Source: Sphingobacteriales bacterium 50-39
GTDB lineage: Bacteria; Bacteroidota; Bacteroidia; Chitinophagales; Chitinophagaceae
Length of the DNA stretch: 64,000 bases
Direction: 5' to 3'
NCBI GenBank assembly: GCA_001898505.1
Contig: MKTZ01000004.1
Location: forward strand, 62,001 to 126,000
Shown: piece by piece, positions 27,601 to 37,084 of the stretch
Position numbering within the stretch: position 1 is the first letter of the stretch
Layout of the letters: each line of letters starts with the position of its first letter
Program-made: the position numbers and the translations under genes
The notes under the pieces: generated by a model
What the model was told of the DNA's origin: nothing
Database searches by the model: none
The model's input: the letters and a program-made list of their open reading frames with translations, nothing else

Positions 27601-28771
27601 TTCCTTTGATCCGGACAAGATGGAGCGGATCATTTTCAATCTGTTGTCCAATGCCTTTAAGTTCACTCCGGAAGGGGGGGAGGTGGGGGTGACGCTGGAT
27701 TTCGATCCGGTTGGAATGCTCATTCTGCGGGTGAAGGATACCGGTATCGGGATCGGGAAAGACAAGCAGGAGAAGATCTTCGAGCGATTTTTCCAGAATG
27801 AGATCCCCGGCTCGATGGTCAACCAGGGCAGCGGCATCGGTCTGGCCATCACCTGGGAGTTTGTCAGGCTGCATAATGGGACCATTAAAGTAGAAAGTGA
27901 GCCGGGCGAAGGGAGCTGTTTTACGGTGATGCTGCCGGTGGTGATAGCGGAAGGGGAGGTAGCCGAGCCTGCTCCTGTGGCGCCGGTGGAAGCAGCGAAA
28001 CGGGACAAAAAAAATAAAAAGCAGACCGTGCTGCTGGTGGAGGACAACGAAGATTTCAGATTTTACCTGAAGGACAATCTCCGGGAATATTTCAATATCC
28101 TGGAGGCGGTGAATGGCAAGGAAGGGTGGCAGAAGACCCTGGGGGCGCATCCCGACCTGGTGGTGAGCGATATCAGCATGCCGGAAATGAACGGTATCGA
28201 TCTGTGCCGTAAGATAAAGGAGGACAAGCGTACGGCCTTTATACCTGTGATCCTCCTCACCGCCCTCACCGGGGAGGAGCAGCAGCTAAGGGGGCTGGAG
28301 ACAGGAGCTAACGATTATATGACCAAGCCTTTTAATTTCGAGATCCTTCTTTCCAAGATACGTAATCTCCTTACCCAGCAGGAGACGGCGCGTAAGACCT
28401 ATACAAAACAGGTGGAGGCGTCCCCTTCCCGTCCCAAGGTGGAATCTAATGACGAGAAATTCATCCGGCAGGCCCTGGACCTGGTGGAAAAGAATATGGC
28501 CAACCCCGACTTTTCGGTGGAGGAGATGAGCCGGGAGCTATTTATCAGCCGGGTGGCCCTGTACAAACGGCTGCTTGCCCTTACCGGCAAGACTCCTATC
28601 GAATTTATCCGGAGCGTTCGTCTCAAACGGGCGGCTCAGTTACTGGAGAAGAGCCAGCACACCGTATCCGAGATTGCGTATCAGGTGGGTTTTAATAATC
28701 CCAAATACTTTTCAAGGTATTTTAAGGAAGAATTTGGGGTATTGCCCTCCACCTGGCAGAAAAGCGGTTAA
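24686..28771 (+). CDS. Hybrid two-component system sensor/regulator (HTCS)
   Basis: This is a 1361-residue one-protein signalling system. The signal peptide is MRRILTICFLICVLGVGSRAQ. A periplasmic sensor of repeated WIGT/GGGL beta-propeller blades (reg_prop) and a Y_Y_Y domain (about 730-808) come next, then one membrane helix (about 811-835). The histidine kinase has its His in NVSHEFRTPL (about 870) and ATPase motifs GSGIGLAI. A receiver domain follows (Asp in VVSDISMP, about 1160), and an AraC HTH (about 1258-1360, VAYQVGFNNPKYFSRYF-like). HTCS proteins sense an oligosaccharide and activate the adjacent polysaccharide locus. GGAGGAAAAG just before 24686 supports this start over 24638. Confidence 0.93.
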   Translation: MRRILTICFLICVLGVGSRAQYDKYRFSRLDISQGLSNNEVTSIFKDQRGFIWLGTMSGLNRWDGYGFKIFRHDLQDTSSLDDDFIVAILEGPGQTLWVSTREGFNIYNSLTEKFDRDVRSLLHSMHINGDTVSDIRKDRNGDYWFLMTGAGGGLYKYEEASKTTTYFLPRPGSMRSMAADPAGDWWILYGDGVLEKMDVRTGRVVVRSQALQHVLPAKTQEYHLYVDEQGECWVYASAGLSGLIWYRPSSGEVQVIRKESNGLHLNTNLITGVVQDNKGMIWIATDHGGINLLDKKTLSIQYLLSRDDDDKSVSQNAIDYLYKDRAGIIWVGTYKKGASYYQDDMLKFPLYRHQPSNPNSLPYDDVNRFVEDAKGNLWIGTNGGGLLYLNRQTGKYTRYQHDPSRPNSLSNDVIVSLCIDHEQKLWIGMYYGGMDCFDGKTFIHHRHNEDDSASIGDDRVWEIHEDAHGRLWVGTLAAGLDLYDRKKNIFIHHQPDAAVDPYSPGVGSTVHSGYISDLVEDRDGNLWIGTSIGIDVLEAATGKFRHYVNEANKPASLSNNNVISIKEDSRGLIWVGTREGLNVFNKAGGDFTIFRRGDGLPDNAILNILEDNDHQLWLSTPNGLSRVTVRVDPQTGHITCKYTNYDQSYGLQGKEFNENAALRTHAGELIFGGGDGFNIFDPQKLRTSPHHSQLIFTDLQVFNKTVGIGEKLNGHVILPQSITESRQITLRPNENVFSIGFAALDFLDAQKMRYAYMLEPFNKDWLVGDGRRAVYTNLDPGDYTFKVRAADEDGAWNEQVLELRIKILPPFWKTPLAYVLYALLLTGGLLLARHILLQRAAMRFALAQERKEAHRLHELDMMKIRFFTNVSHEFRTPLSLILTPLDKIIQNTDDPARKNQFHLIHRNARRLLNMVNQLLDFRKLEVQELRLNTSKGDIVRFIRELSYSFTDIAEKKNIDFSFSESISTLCTSFDPDKMERIIFNLLSNAFKFTPEGGEVGVTLDFDPVGMLILRVKDTGIGIGKDKQEKIFERFFQNEIPGSMVNQGSGIGLAITWEFVRLHNGTIKVESEPGEGSCFTVMLPVVIAEGEVAEPAPVAPVEAAKRDKKNKKQTVLLVEDNEDFRFYLKDNLREYFNILEAVNGKEGWQKTLGAHPDLVVSDISMPEMNGIDLCRKIKEDKRTAFIPVILLTALTGEEQQLRGLETGANDYMTKPFNFEILLSKIRNLLTQQETARKTYTKQVEASPSRPKVESNDEKFIRQALDLVEKNMANPDFSVEEMSRELFISRVALYKRLLALTGKTPIEFIRSVRLKRAAQLLEKSQHTVSEIAYQVGFNNPKYFSRYFKEEFGVLPSTWQKSG

Positions 28772-28873
28772 CATTTTACCCCAGGTTAACATTTCAACCC
28801 CTACACATAAACATTCCAGTCACCTGTCCTTCAGAGTCTATGTATAGCTTTATGGCTTGTAAAACAGCTTGCT

Positions 28874-31750
28874 ATGCCAGGACCGAAACTGTTCAGTCTT
28901 CTATTTTTTCTCGCGCTCACAGGGGTGGTTCAGGCAGGTCCCGGCAAAGAAGGTACTTATACACGCACCCCGGATGGGGTCATCGTCTACCCCGACATGC
29001 GCTGGTCCGGAAATACCGCTGCGGTCAAATTATCTGTTATAGCAGACAACATCATACGGGTGATGTCGAGCCCTGTGAAGGGGAGTGAAGAGGTGAGCAA
29101 AAGCCTGGTCACCGTATATAAACCCGATGCCTCCCTGAAATGGGATATGACCAATGACGAGGAGAAGATCGTGCTGCATACCCGGCTGATCACTGCCACC
29201 GTCACGATCGCCACCGGGGCTGTCGATTTTACGGATGTGTCCGGCAAGCCGATCCTGGCCGAGAAGGGCGCCGGGGGACGAAGCTTCGAGCCGACCGTTT
29301 TTGACGGGGAGCCTTCCTATCATATCCGTCAGACCTTTACCACCGCTGATGATGAAGCTTTTTATGGGCTGGGCCAGCACCAGGACGGCCTGGTCAACTA
29401 CAAGGGGCACCAGGTCAATCTTTTCCAGAACAATACGGAGGTAGCTATTCCTTTTCTTCTTTCGTCCAAAAATTATGGTATCCTTTGGGATAATTACTCC
29501 CTTACTGCTGTCGGGGATGTCCGGCCCTATAAGCAGCTGTCTGCCCTGCGACTATATTCGGCCCATAGTGACCAGGGCTGGCTGACGGCTTATTATCACA
29601 ACGACAAATTGCATCCCGAGGTCGTGAACCTGGAGAAAGCAGAATCTATCATCAATTATGCCTATCTGGGGGATTCGAAGAAGCTGCTGCCGGCTGAATT
29701 TACCCCGGCTACCGGGTCGGTGACCTGGGAAGGTTCTCTGGCATCCGACGTGACGGGGACGCATATTTTTCACCTGACCTACGGAGGATATCTAAAAGTA
29801 TATGTCGACGGCAAACTGCAGCTGGACCGGTGGCGGCAGTCCTGGAATCCGGGTTCGGCCATCCTGGACCTGCCCATGGAAAAGAACAGGAAACTGCCTA
29901 TCCGCATAGAATGGGCGCCGGATGGAGATGAATCCTATCTGTCGATGAAATGTCTCACCCCTTTGCCTGCCGGACAACGGGATGATGTCAGCTTTAGCTC
30001 CGAGGCAGGGCAGCAGCTGGATTATTATTTCATTTATGGGAAGAATATGGATGAGGTCATTGCCGGCTACCGGCAGCTGACGGGAAAATCCACGATGCCC
30101 CCGAAATGGGCGATGGGACTCTGGCAGAGCCGGGAACGTTATAAGACCCAGGATGAAATATTAAATACTGTAAAGGAGTTCCGCGCCCGGCGGATACCCC
30201 TGGATAATATTGTTTTAGACTGGAGCTATTGGAAGCAGGATGCATGGGGCAGCCAGGAGTTCGATGCCAGCCGTTTTCCTTCCCCCGACAGCATGATCCG
30301 GGTGCTGCATAATAATTATCATTCGCATTTTATGATCTCGGTTTGGCCGAAATTCTATGAAGGGATCGCTGCTTATAAGGAGTTTGATGAAAAGAACTGG
30401 CTTTATAAGAGGAATATTGCCGACAGTCAGCGTGATTGGATCGGGAAAGGATATATATCTACTTTTTATGATGCATTCAATCCCGAGGCACGCAAAGGTT
30501 TTTGGGATCTGCTGAATAAAAGACTTTACAATAAAGGTATCGATGCCTGGTGGATGGATGCCAGCGAGCCCGACATCCTTTCGAATGTGAGTCCTGAAAA
30601 AAGAAAGGAGCAGATGACGCCTACGGCGCTGGGGCCTGCCGCCGAGTACCTGAATGCTTATCCGCTGGTGAATGCAAAAGGTATTTATGAGGGACAGCGC
30701 GCCACCAATCCTGATGAGCGCGTCTTTATCCTGACCCGCAGCGCTTTTGCAGGCTCACAGCGTTATGCTGCTGCCGTATGGAGCGGGGACATTGCCGCCC
30801 GCTGGACGGATATGAAGGATCAGATCGCTGCCGGTATCAATTTCTCTATGTCAGGCATTCCTTATTGGACCATGGACATCGGCGGCTTTGCCGTCGAGCA
30901 CCGCTATGAGCAGGCCACAGGGGAGACGCTGGAGGAATGGAGAGAGCAGATGACACGGTGGTACCAGTTCGGCGCTTTTTGCCCACTCTTCCGTGTACAC
31001 GGCCAGTTCCCTTTCCGGGAGATATTCAACGTCGCGCCGGAAGATCATCCTGCCTACCAGAGCATGTTGTATTACGACAAGCTGCGCTACCGGATGCTGC
31101 CTTATCTCTATTCTCTTTCGGGTATAGTATGGCGTTATGACTATACGATGATGCGGGGATTGGCGATGGACTTCGGAAAGGATGAGGCCGTACGTAATAT
31201 CAGTGATGAATATATGTTAGGGCCGTCCCTGTTGGTGAATCCTGTCTGCACGTATAAGTCTCGTCAGCGGGAAGTCTATCTGCCGGCGGGCCAGGGCTGG
31301 TATGATCTCTATTCAGGTAAGTTCATGGCCGGAGGGCAAAGGGTCACGGCAGATGCGCCTTATCAGCGTATGCCCGTCTGGGTGAAAGAAGGATCTATCC
31401 TTCCACTGGGCCCTGATCTGCAATACACCGGCGAGCGGCCTGCCGACACCATTACCTTACTGGTGTATACGGGTAAGGATGCACATTTCACGTTGTATGA
31501 GGACGAAGGCGTCAATTACAATTATGAGAAGGGGGCTTATTCCAATATTCCTTTTACATATAATGAGGCTGCAGGGACATTGACGATCGGGCGGCGTGAG
31601 GGCAGCTTCGAGCACATGTTGCAAAAAAGAGTATTTCGTATCGTGAAGATCAGCAAGGACGGGCCGGTGGCTTTGGATGGCAGGGCCGGACAGGTGGTTC
31701 GCTATAAGGGGAATGCAGAAACGATAGCACTGGTAGAAATGCGTCAATGA
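28874..31750 (+). CDS. GH31 glycoside hydrolase with PA14 insert (alpha-xylosidase-like)
   Basis: This is a 958-residue secreted enzyme (signal peptide LLFFLALTGVVQA). The GH31 N-terminal beta-sandwich is interrupted by a PA14-type domain at about 270-370, as in known Bacteroides and Cellvibrio alpha-xylosidases. The (beta/alpha)8 catalytic domain has the nucleophile in WWMDASEPD (about 560) and a likely acid/base Asp in WSGDIAARW (about 638). This arrangement favours removal of alpha-1,6-xylose from xyloglucan oligosaccharides, although alpha-glucosidase activity cannot be excluded. It lies 102 bases after the HTCS and before SusC/SusD. Confidence 0.88.
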   Translation: MPGPKLFSLLFFLALTGVVQAGPGKEGTYTRTPDGVIVYPDMRWSGNTAAVKLSVIADNIIRVMSSPVKGSEEVSKSLVTVYKPDASLKWDMTNDEEKIVLHTRLITATVTIATGAVDFTDVSGKPILAEKGAGGRSFEPTVFDGEPSYHIRQTFTTADDEAFYGLGQHQDGLVNYKGHQVNLFQNNTEVAIPFLLSSKNYGILWDNYSLTAVGDVRPYKQLSALRLYSAHSDQGWLTAYYHNDKLHPEVVNLEKAESIINYAYLGDSKKLLPAEFTPATGSVTWEGSLASDVTGTHIFHLTYGGYLKVYVDGKLQLDRWRQSWNPGSAILDLPMEKNRKLPIRIEWAPDGDESYLSMKCLTPLPAGQRDDVSFSSEAGQQLDYYFIYGKNMDEVIAGYRQLTGKSTMPPKWAMGLWQSRERYKTQDEILNTVKEFRARRIPLDNIVLDWSYWKQDAWGSQEFDASRFPSPDSMIRVLHNNYHSHFMISVWPKFYEGIAAYKEFDEKNWLYKRNIADSQRDWIGKGYISTFYDAFNPEARKGFWDLLNKRLYNKGIDAWWMDASEPDILSNVSPEKRKEQMTPTALGPAAEYLNAYPLVNAKGIYEGQRATNPDERVFILTRSAFAGSQRYAAAVWSGDIAARWTDMKDQIAAGINFSMSGIPYWTMDIGGFAVEHRYEQATGETLEEWREQMTRWYQFGAFCPLFRVHGQFPFREIFNVAPEDHPAYQSMLYYDKLRYRMLPYLYSLSGIVWRYDYTMMRGLAMDFGKDEAVRNISDEYMLGPSLLVNPVCTYKSRQREVYLPAGQGWYDLYSGKFMAGGQRVTADAPYQRMPVWVKEGSILPLGPDLQYTGERPADTITLLVYTGKDAHFTLYEDEGVNYNYEKGAYSNIPFTYNEAAGTLTIGRREGSFEHMLQKRVFRIVKISKDGPVALDGRAGQVVRYKGNAETIALVEMRQ

Positions 31751-31841
31751 TCTGCTAAAAAATCATTACAATGACTTAGCATTCATCATCTAACTTTAAC
31801 ATGCCAAATTATATAACCAAAACTCGTGCGTATGAAAGATA

Positions 31842-31860
31842 CCAGACGGGGAATGTCTGG
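31842..31860 (+). repeat. Small inverted repeat upstream of susC
   Basis: CCAGAC and GTCTGG pair around GGGGAAT in the 286-base interval before susC. It may be a weak terminator of the GH31 gene or part of the susC leader; there is no T-tract. Confidence 0.3.
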
Positions 31861-31883
31861 ATGACATTTCATGCTCTATTATT

Positions 31884-31924
31884 AGGAACCGCTGGAAGCG
31901 GTTCGTCCGAAGGACAGACATTAG
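31884..31924 (+). repeat. Double-hairpin dispersed repeat, copy C
   Basis: Hairpin 1 is GAACCGC/GCGGTTC around TGGAA. Hairpin 2 is GTCC/GGAC around GAA. The tail is AGACATTAG, followed by GATAT and CGGGAA shared with copy D. It sits in the leader of susC, about 110 bases before the ATG. Stem 1 differs wholly in sequence from copies A and D but folds alike. Confidence 0.65.
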
Positions 31925-32036
31925 CGATATGCGGGAATTGGGCTATTTTTCCAGGCGAGACCAATTCACGCACTTTACTCTCCACGAATAAGACAATCAA
32001 TTTCTGCTTTTGCTTAATACCAATAACAATTGCTAC

Positions 32037-35000
32037 ATGAAAAAAACAAGTATTAAAAATGTGACAGGAAGGGCGATGATGCTGGCCCTGGCCTTCATCG
32101 TTTTTTTGCATCTTCCGGGTCTATCGCAGACCGGCACCGTCACGGGTAAGGTCGTCGCCGGACAGAACGATAGTACGATGGCGGGTGTCACGGTGCGTGT
32201 GAAGGGAGGCAATACCAGCACCATAACGGCTGCCGATGGATCTTTTACCATCAAGGCGGGACCGAATGCCGTGTTGATCTTCTCTAATGTGGGTTTTGCT
32301 ACACAGGAAGTAGCGGTCAACAATCGTAGTAACTTATCTGTCCGGCTGGCAACGGATGCGCAGGCCCTTCAGGGCGTGGTGGTCATCGGCTATGGTACGG
32401 TGAAACGCAAGGACCTGACAGGGTCTATTGCCAGCGTATCGGCCGAGCAGATCGCAAAGGTGCCCATTGCCAGCCTGGAGCAGTCCCTGCAGGGGCGTGC
32501 GGCGGGTGTACAGGTTGTCAGCAATGACGGCTCACCGGGCGCGAATACTACCGTGCTGATACGTGGCGTGGGAAGTCTGGCCAGTGGTGGTAACAATCCT
32601 TTATATGTGGTGGATGGCTACCCTCTCACCGGAGGGATCAATAGCATCAATCCCAATGACATCGCCAGCATCGATGTATTGAAGGATGCATCGGCAACGG
32701 CCATCTATGGTATCCGCGCCGCCAATGGGGTAGTGATCGTGACGACGAAGAAAGGCAAAAAGGGGGCGATGGAAGTTTCTTTGGATGCCTATACTGCCTT
32801 CCAGATGAGGCCCAAAAAATACAAGCTCCTGAATGCGCAGGATTGGGCTACTTTGTCCAATGCCGTAGAGGCGGCAGATTCCACGCATACTTATGTAGGA
32901 TTGCCCATCTGGCATACACCCAGCGCCCTGCACACCGTGGACTGGCAGGATGCGTTGTTCCGCAGCGGTCTGTCGCAAAATTACAGCCTGGGTATCCGCG
33001 GCGGCTCCGACAAGGTGCAGACGTCTGTATCTTTTGGATATTATAATCAGAAAGGCATCCTCATCGGAAGTTACTTCAAAAGGGGCACCCTGGGACTGGG
33101 ACTGGATTATCAACCTGTCAAATGGCTGAGATCCTCCACTAACGTGAAGTATGCTTACCAGAATGCCAATGGCAATCCATTGTCCATGGGAGGACTATCT
33201 CAACTGGCGATAAACCCACCTACGCTGGACAGCGGCAATCGGAATACGTATCTGATAAAAGACGGGAACGGGAATTATGGTTTTTACAATCCTGTCAATT
33301 CCAATATATTCAAGTTCAACAACCCGGTATATTCCATCGAGACCAACCGTTATTCCAATGTAACGAACTGGATCCTGGCCAGCAGCTCGCTGGAGGTCTC
33401 TCCCTTCGACGGGCTTAAGATCAAGACCAATGCGGGTGTCAATATGAGCTACTACACTGGCTCCTATTTCTCACCGGAAGATACCCGGGCGGCGCAGCAA
33501 TATCCCAGCGCCATCTCAGCTACAGCGCTTTATTCCTTCCACCAGAACAATAACTTTGAATGGCTTTGGGAGAACACCATCGCCTATGACAAGACCTTTG
33601 GAAAGCATACCATCAATTTTGTCGGTGGTATCTCGGCTCAGAAGAATACCAATACACTGGTGGGTTACTCAGGCATTCCACCGAATGCTATCATCACCGA
33701 CCTGGGGCAGATGTCTAACGTGAAATACGACCAGTATGGCAACGGCCAGATCATCACGACCCTGGAATCCCAGTTCGGCCGTCTGACCTATACTTTCGAC
33801 AACAAATATATCATTACCGGTACGGTGAGAAGGGACGGTTCCTCCAAGTTCGACGTAGGGCATAAATATGGTGTATTCCCCTCCGGCGCTGTTGCCTGGA
33901 AGGTGAAGGAAGAGGAGTTCCTGCAATCCGTCAACTGGCTCTCCGATCTGAAACTGAGAGGCAGCTGGGGCGAAGTGGGTAACCAGACAGCCATCGGGCC
34001 TTATCAATATGCGGCGCTATATACGTATGGCGGGCCGGCGAACCTGAATGGGGGTGGAGTCGACAACCTGGGATATCCATTTGGTAAAATATACCAGGGC
34101 GGCATCGCGCAATCCCAGCCGGCGAATCCCGGTCTCAAATGGGAGACGGACAAGCAGACCGACATCGGTGTCGACATGGCTTTCCTGCAAGGGGCGCTGA
34201 CCTTTACGGCCGACTGGTTCACCAGGGATTCAAAGGACTTCCTGCTGAATCTGGCGGCTCCTCAGCAGTCCGGGTATCTCCTTATCACCCGCAATGTGGG
34301 AAGCATGAACAATAAAGGCTTGGAGTTCGCCGTGAACTATCGGGGTAATAAGGGCAGGGATTTTCAATATGGAATAGGGCTGACCGTCTCTTCCTATAAG
34401 AATACGCTGACCAGCATCACTTCCGGGACCAATTATGTGACCAATTTCGGGGGTGTGACCTTAACGGGACAAAGCTGGGACGAGTTCACCCATTCCAATG
34501 TGGGAGGACCTGTCGGTGAGTTCTACGGTTATAAATCCCTGGGTGTCTTCCAGTCACAGGCGCAGATCGACGCCCTGAATGCCAAGGCGCCCGGAGGTGT
34601 TTATCAGCGGGCAACGAATCAGCCTGGCGACCGCTATTTTGCCGATGTCAACGGTGATGGCAAGGTAGATGCGACCGACAGGACGGCTCTCGGTAATCCG
34701 CAGCCGAAATTCTTTGGCGGGCTCAACTTCGATGCATCGTATAAACAGTGGGATATCAATCTCTATTTTTATGGCACCTACGGGAACAAGATACTGAACT
34801 ATATCGAGAGCGACCTGGAAAGCTTCCAGAAGCGTGGTTCTGAAGGGGTGGAGAATGTCAGTCAGACATATTACCAGAACCGCTGGACGCCCACGAATCA
34901 TTCCAACCGCTATTCCCGTGCTACGGCCAATGACGACGCCATCGGCAGCAATGTTCCTTCGAGCGTCTGGATCGAGAACGGCAGCTATCTGAAATTAAGG

Positions 35001-35225
35001 AACCTGACCATCGGATACAGCCTGCCTGATCCGGTGCTGAGAAGATTTTATATCAAGCATCTTAGAATATATGCTTCAACCCAGAATTTGTTCACCATTA
35101 CGAAGTACTCAGGGCTCGATCCGGAGATCGGGATACAGAACGGAAACCCGACCCAGAACGGGGTGGACAACGGTACCTATCCCAACTCCCGATATTATAC
35201 ATTGGGTCTAAACGTAACATTCTGA
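32037..35225 (+). CDS. SusC/RagA-family TonB-linked outer-membrane protein
   Basis: This is a TonB-dependent transporter of 1062 residues. After the signal peptide (ending HLPGLSQ) come a CarboxypepD_reg-like domain (TVTGKVVAGQNDSTMAGVTV), the plug domain (VVIGYGTVKRKDLTGSIASV, LQGRAAGVQV, NPLYVVDGYPL) and a long beta-barrel ending in the terminal Phe of LGLNVTF. SusC proteins import oligosaccharides together with the SusD lid. The start at 32037 (MKKTS) fits better than 32010. The susD gene follows after 23 bases, and this pair is the core of the locus. Confidence 0.95.
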   Translation: MKKTSIKNVTGRAMMLALAFIVFLHLPGLSQTGTVTGKVVAGQNDSTMAGVTVRVKGGNTSTITAADGSFTIKAGPNAVLIFSNVGFATQEVAVNNRSNLSVRLATDAQALQGVVVIGYGTVKRKDLTGSIASVSAEQIAKVPIASLEQSLQGRAAGVQVVSNDGSPGANTTVLIRGVGSLASGGNNPLYVVDGYPLTGGINSINPNDIASIDVLKDASATAIYGIRAANGVVIVTTKKGKKGAMEVSLDAYTAFQMRPKKYKLLNAQDWATLSNAVEAADSTHTYVGLPIWHTPSALHTVDWQDALFRSGLSQNYSLGIRGGSDKVQTSVSFGYYNQKGILIGSYFKRGTLGLGLDYQPVKWLRSSTNVKYAYQNANGNPLSMGGLSQLAINPPTLDSGNRNTYLIKDGNGNYGFYNPVNSNIFKFNNPVYSIETNRYSNVTNWILASSSLEVSPFDGLKIKTNAGVNMSYYTGSYFSPEDTRAAQQYPSAISATALYSFHQNNNFEWLWENTIAYDKTFGKHTINFVGGISAQKNTNTLVGYSGIPPNAIITDLGQMSNVKYDQYGNGQIITTLESQFGRLTYTFDNKYIITGTVRRDGSSKFDVGHKYGVFPSGAVAWKVKEEEFLQSVNWLSDLKLRGSWGEVGNQTAIGPYQYAALYTYGGPANLNGGGVDNLGYPFGKIYQGGIAQSQPANPGLKWETDKQTDIGVDMAFLQGALTFTADWFTRDSKDFLLNLAAPQQSGYLLITRNVGSMNNKGLEFAVNYRGNKGRDFQYGIGLTVSSYKNTLTSITSGTNYVTNFGGVTLTGQSWDEFTHSNVGGPVGEFYGYKSLGVFQSQAQIDALNAKAPGGVYQRATNQPGDRYFADVNGDGKVDATDRTALGNPQPKFFGGLNFDASYKQWDINLYFYGTYGNKILNYIESDLESFQKRGSEGVENVSQTYYQNRWTPTNHSNRYSRATANDDAIGSNVPSSVWIENGSYLKLRNLTIGYSLPDPVLRRFYIKHLRIYASTQNLFTITKYSGLDPEIGIQNGNPTQNGVDNGTYPNSRYYTLGLNVTF

Positions 35226-35248
35226 TATAAAGCACAAATTATTAAGAT

Positions 35249-37006
35249 ATGAAATTACCAAGAAAATATATAGTTATCCTGTCCGTGGCCACGTTGTGCG
35301 CGGCGGTGATGATCCCGATCAGCTGCAACAAGAATTTTTTGAACCAGACAGACACGATGCAATCCGACATCAGCGGGGTCACCACCAAGTCCTCGGACGT
35401 GGTATCCCTCGTCAATGCCATTTACGATACATGGCAGAACAGTAACCTGCTTAAAAAGTCCATCTGGTATTGGGCGAATTTCGAGAGCCATGACTTTTTC
35501 AACTGGGGTGGTGACGTAGTATGGAACAACTACCAGATCCCGGCGAACTTTGGGGCGTTGAACGATTTTTGGAGCTATATGTACATCGGTATCGCCAGGG
35601 CCAATGCGGCCTTCCCTGTTATCGCCACTGCCAAACAAAAAGGTATCGTGACAGCAGCCCTTGGGGATCGGTTGACCGGCGAGGCTTATTTTCTTCGAGG
35701 ACTGGCTTATTATTACCTGGCTGCCTCCTTTGGAGGTGTGCCTTTGGAGCTGAATGCCGTCACGAATGGGTTGACGCCGCGGTCGCCTCGTGACAGTGTG
35801 TTCATGCAGGTAGTAGCCGATATGCAAAAGGCTGAAACGCTATTGTGGTCAAAAACGGCAACAGTCGGCGGAGATCTGGGCAGGGCGACAAAGGGCGCTG
35901 CGTATGCCTATGAGGGTTCTGCCCAAATGTGGCTGAAGAACTATCAGGCGGCGCTGGCTGCCTTTTCCAACACGGAGCTTACCACCAACTATCATCTGTT
36001 GCCCAACTTTGCGGACGTGAATGAATACAATCATCAGAACAACGACGAGTCCCTTTTCGAGATACAGTTCGAAGTGCCTCCCGGCGGCACGCAGGATTGG
36101 AGCGGCAGCTGGCAGCCCCCCGGCGGTGAGATCGCCTGGATCGATGACTTCAGCTGGCCCCAGGAACTTACGGGGCAGGGGTATGATTACGGTAACCCCG
36201 CACTGTGGAATTCCTATCAATCCGGCGATACACGCAAGCTGCTGACCATTATCGGTCCTGGTGATACGCTGGCCAGCCCCGGCATTGTCAAAGCCCTTGG
36301 TGGAATAAAGGGGTATTGGGTGGTAAAGAGCGGATTTAAAAATGGCAACGCTATTTATACAGGCGATGACGGTAAGATCCTCAATACCTGCGGAACCCTG
36401 ACCAGACCCTGGTATGGTGATACCAAGAACCGCACAGGGTACTATTGTGCAAAGAAATGGAGGGATCCCAACCTGACGGGGGGTAACTCCGACAGCTCTG
36501 GGAAAAGCAATCTTTTTGGCGACCAGAACCAGATACTCATGCGTTATGCGGAAGTGCTGTTGAGCAGGGCTGAGTGCAAGGTCCGGCTGAACGATCTTCC
36601 CGGCGCCATGGCTGATCTACAGACCGTGAGGGATCGGGCCTGGGGCGGAGCCGGGAAGGCCCCGGCGGTGATGGCCGACAGCGCCAATTTTGACGGCACG
36701 CCTGGCCAGCCGATCACGGATCCCTTGCAAATGGTATTGAGTGAATACCGGCATGAGCTCAGCGGTGAATATTCTGTATTCTATCTTCTGTGTCGTGCAG
36801 GTACGGACGTCGCCGTAAATTTTGTAAACAATGCCAACGGTACCGTGGCCAACAGCTTTAACCCTGTGCCGAACCCGGCTCCGGGCCCCACGCACGATGG
36901 AAAACAGCATGGGTTGTATAATACCGCGCTGACTGCCCCGCGTTGTCTAATGCCCATTCCGCAGTCCGCGATAGGACTCAACCCAAATCTGACCCAAAAT
37001 CCGTGA
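35249..37006 (+). CDS. SusD/RagB-family surface glycan-binding lipoprotein
   Basis: This is a 585-residue lipoprotein with signal MKLPRKYIVILSVATLCAAV and lipobox Cys in ISCNKNF. The TPR-rich SusD fold is seen in AYFLRGLAYYYLAASFGGVPL, then RATKGAAYAYEGSAQMWLKNY, MRYAEVLLSRAECKVRLND and a C-terminal SusD motif NGVP-like tail with PIPQSAIGLNPNLTQNP. SusD forms the lid of the SusC channel and captures oligosaccharides. It is in an operon with susC and is followed by a strong terminator-like hairpin. Confidence 0.95.
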   Translation: MKLPRKYIVILSVATLCAAVMIPISCNKNFLNQTDTMQSDISGVTTKSSDVVSLVNAIYDTWQNSNLLKKSIWYWANFESHDFFNWGGDVVWNNYQIPANFGALNDFWSYMYIGIARANAAFPVIATAKQKGIVTAALGDRLTGEAYFLRGLAYYYLAASFGGVPLELNAVTNGLTPRSPRDSVFMQVVADMQKAETLLWSKTATVGGDLGRATKGAAYAYEGSAQMWLKNYQAALAAFSNTELTTNYHLLPNFADVNEYNHQNNDESLFEIQFEVPPGGTQDWSGSWQPPGGEIAWIDDFSWPQELTGQGYDYGNPALWNSYQSGDTRKLLTIIGPGDTLASPGIVKALGGIKGYWVVKSGFKNGNAIYTGDDGKILNTCGTLTRPWYGDTKNRTGYYCAKKWRDPNLTGGNSDSSGKSNLFGDQNQILMRYAEVLLSRAECKVRLNDLPGAMADLQTVRDRAWGGAGKAPAVMADSANFDGTPGQPITDPLQMVLSEYRHELSGEYSVFYLLCRAGTDVAVNFVNNANGTVANSFNPVPNPAPGPTHDGKQHGLYNTALTAPRCLMPIPQSAIGLNPNLTQNP

Positions 37007-37032
37007 GATTGGAGGTGTAAAATATTTACCAG

Positions 37033-37067
37033 ATGGCTTCTCTTTTGTGGAGAAGCCATTTTCTTTT
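37033..37067 (+). terminator. Rho-independent terminator after susD
   Basis: A perfect 10-bp stem, ATGGCTTCTC/GAGAAGCCAT with loop TTTTGTG, is followed by TTTCTTTT. It ends 17 bases before the next start codon, so the FG-GAP gene probably has its own promoter or depends on read-through. Confidence 0.85.
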
Positions 37068-37084
37068 AATATTATCTTGCAGTT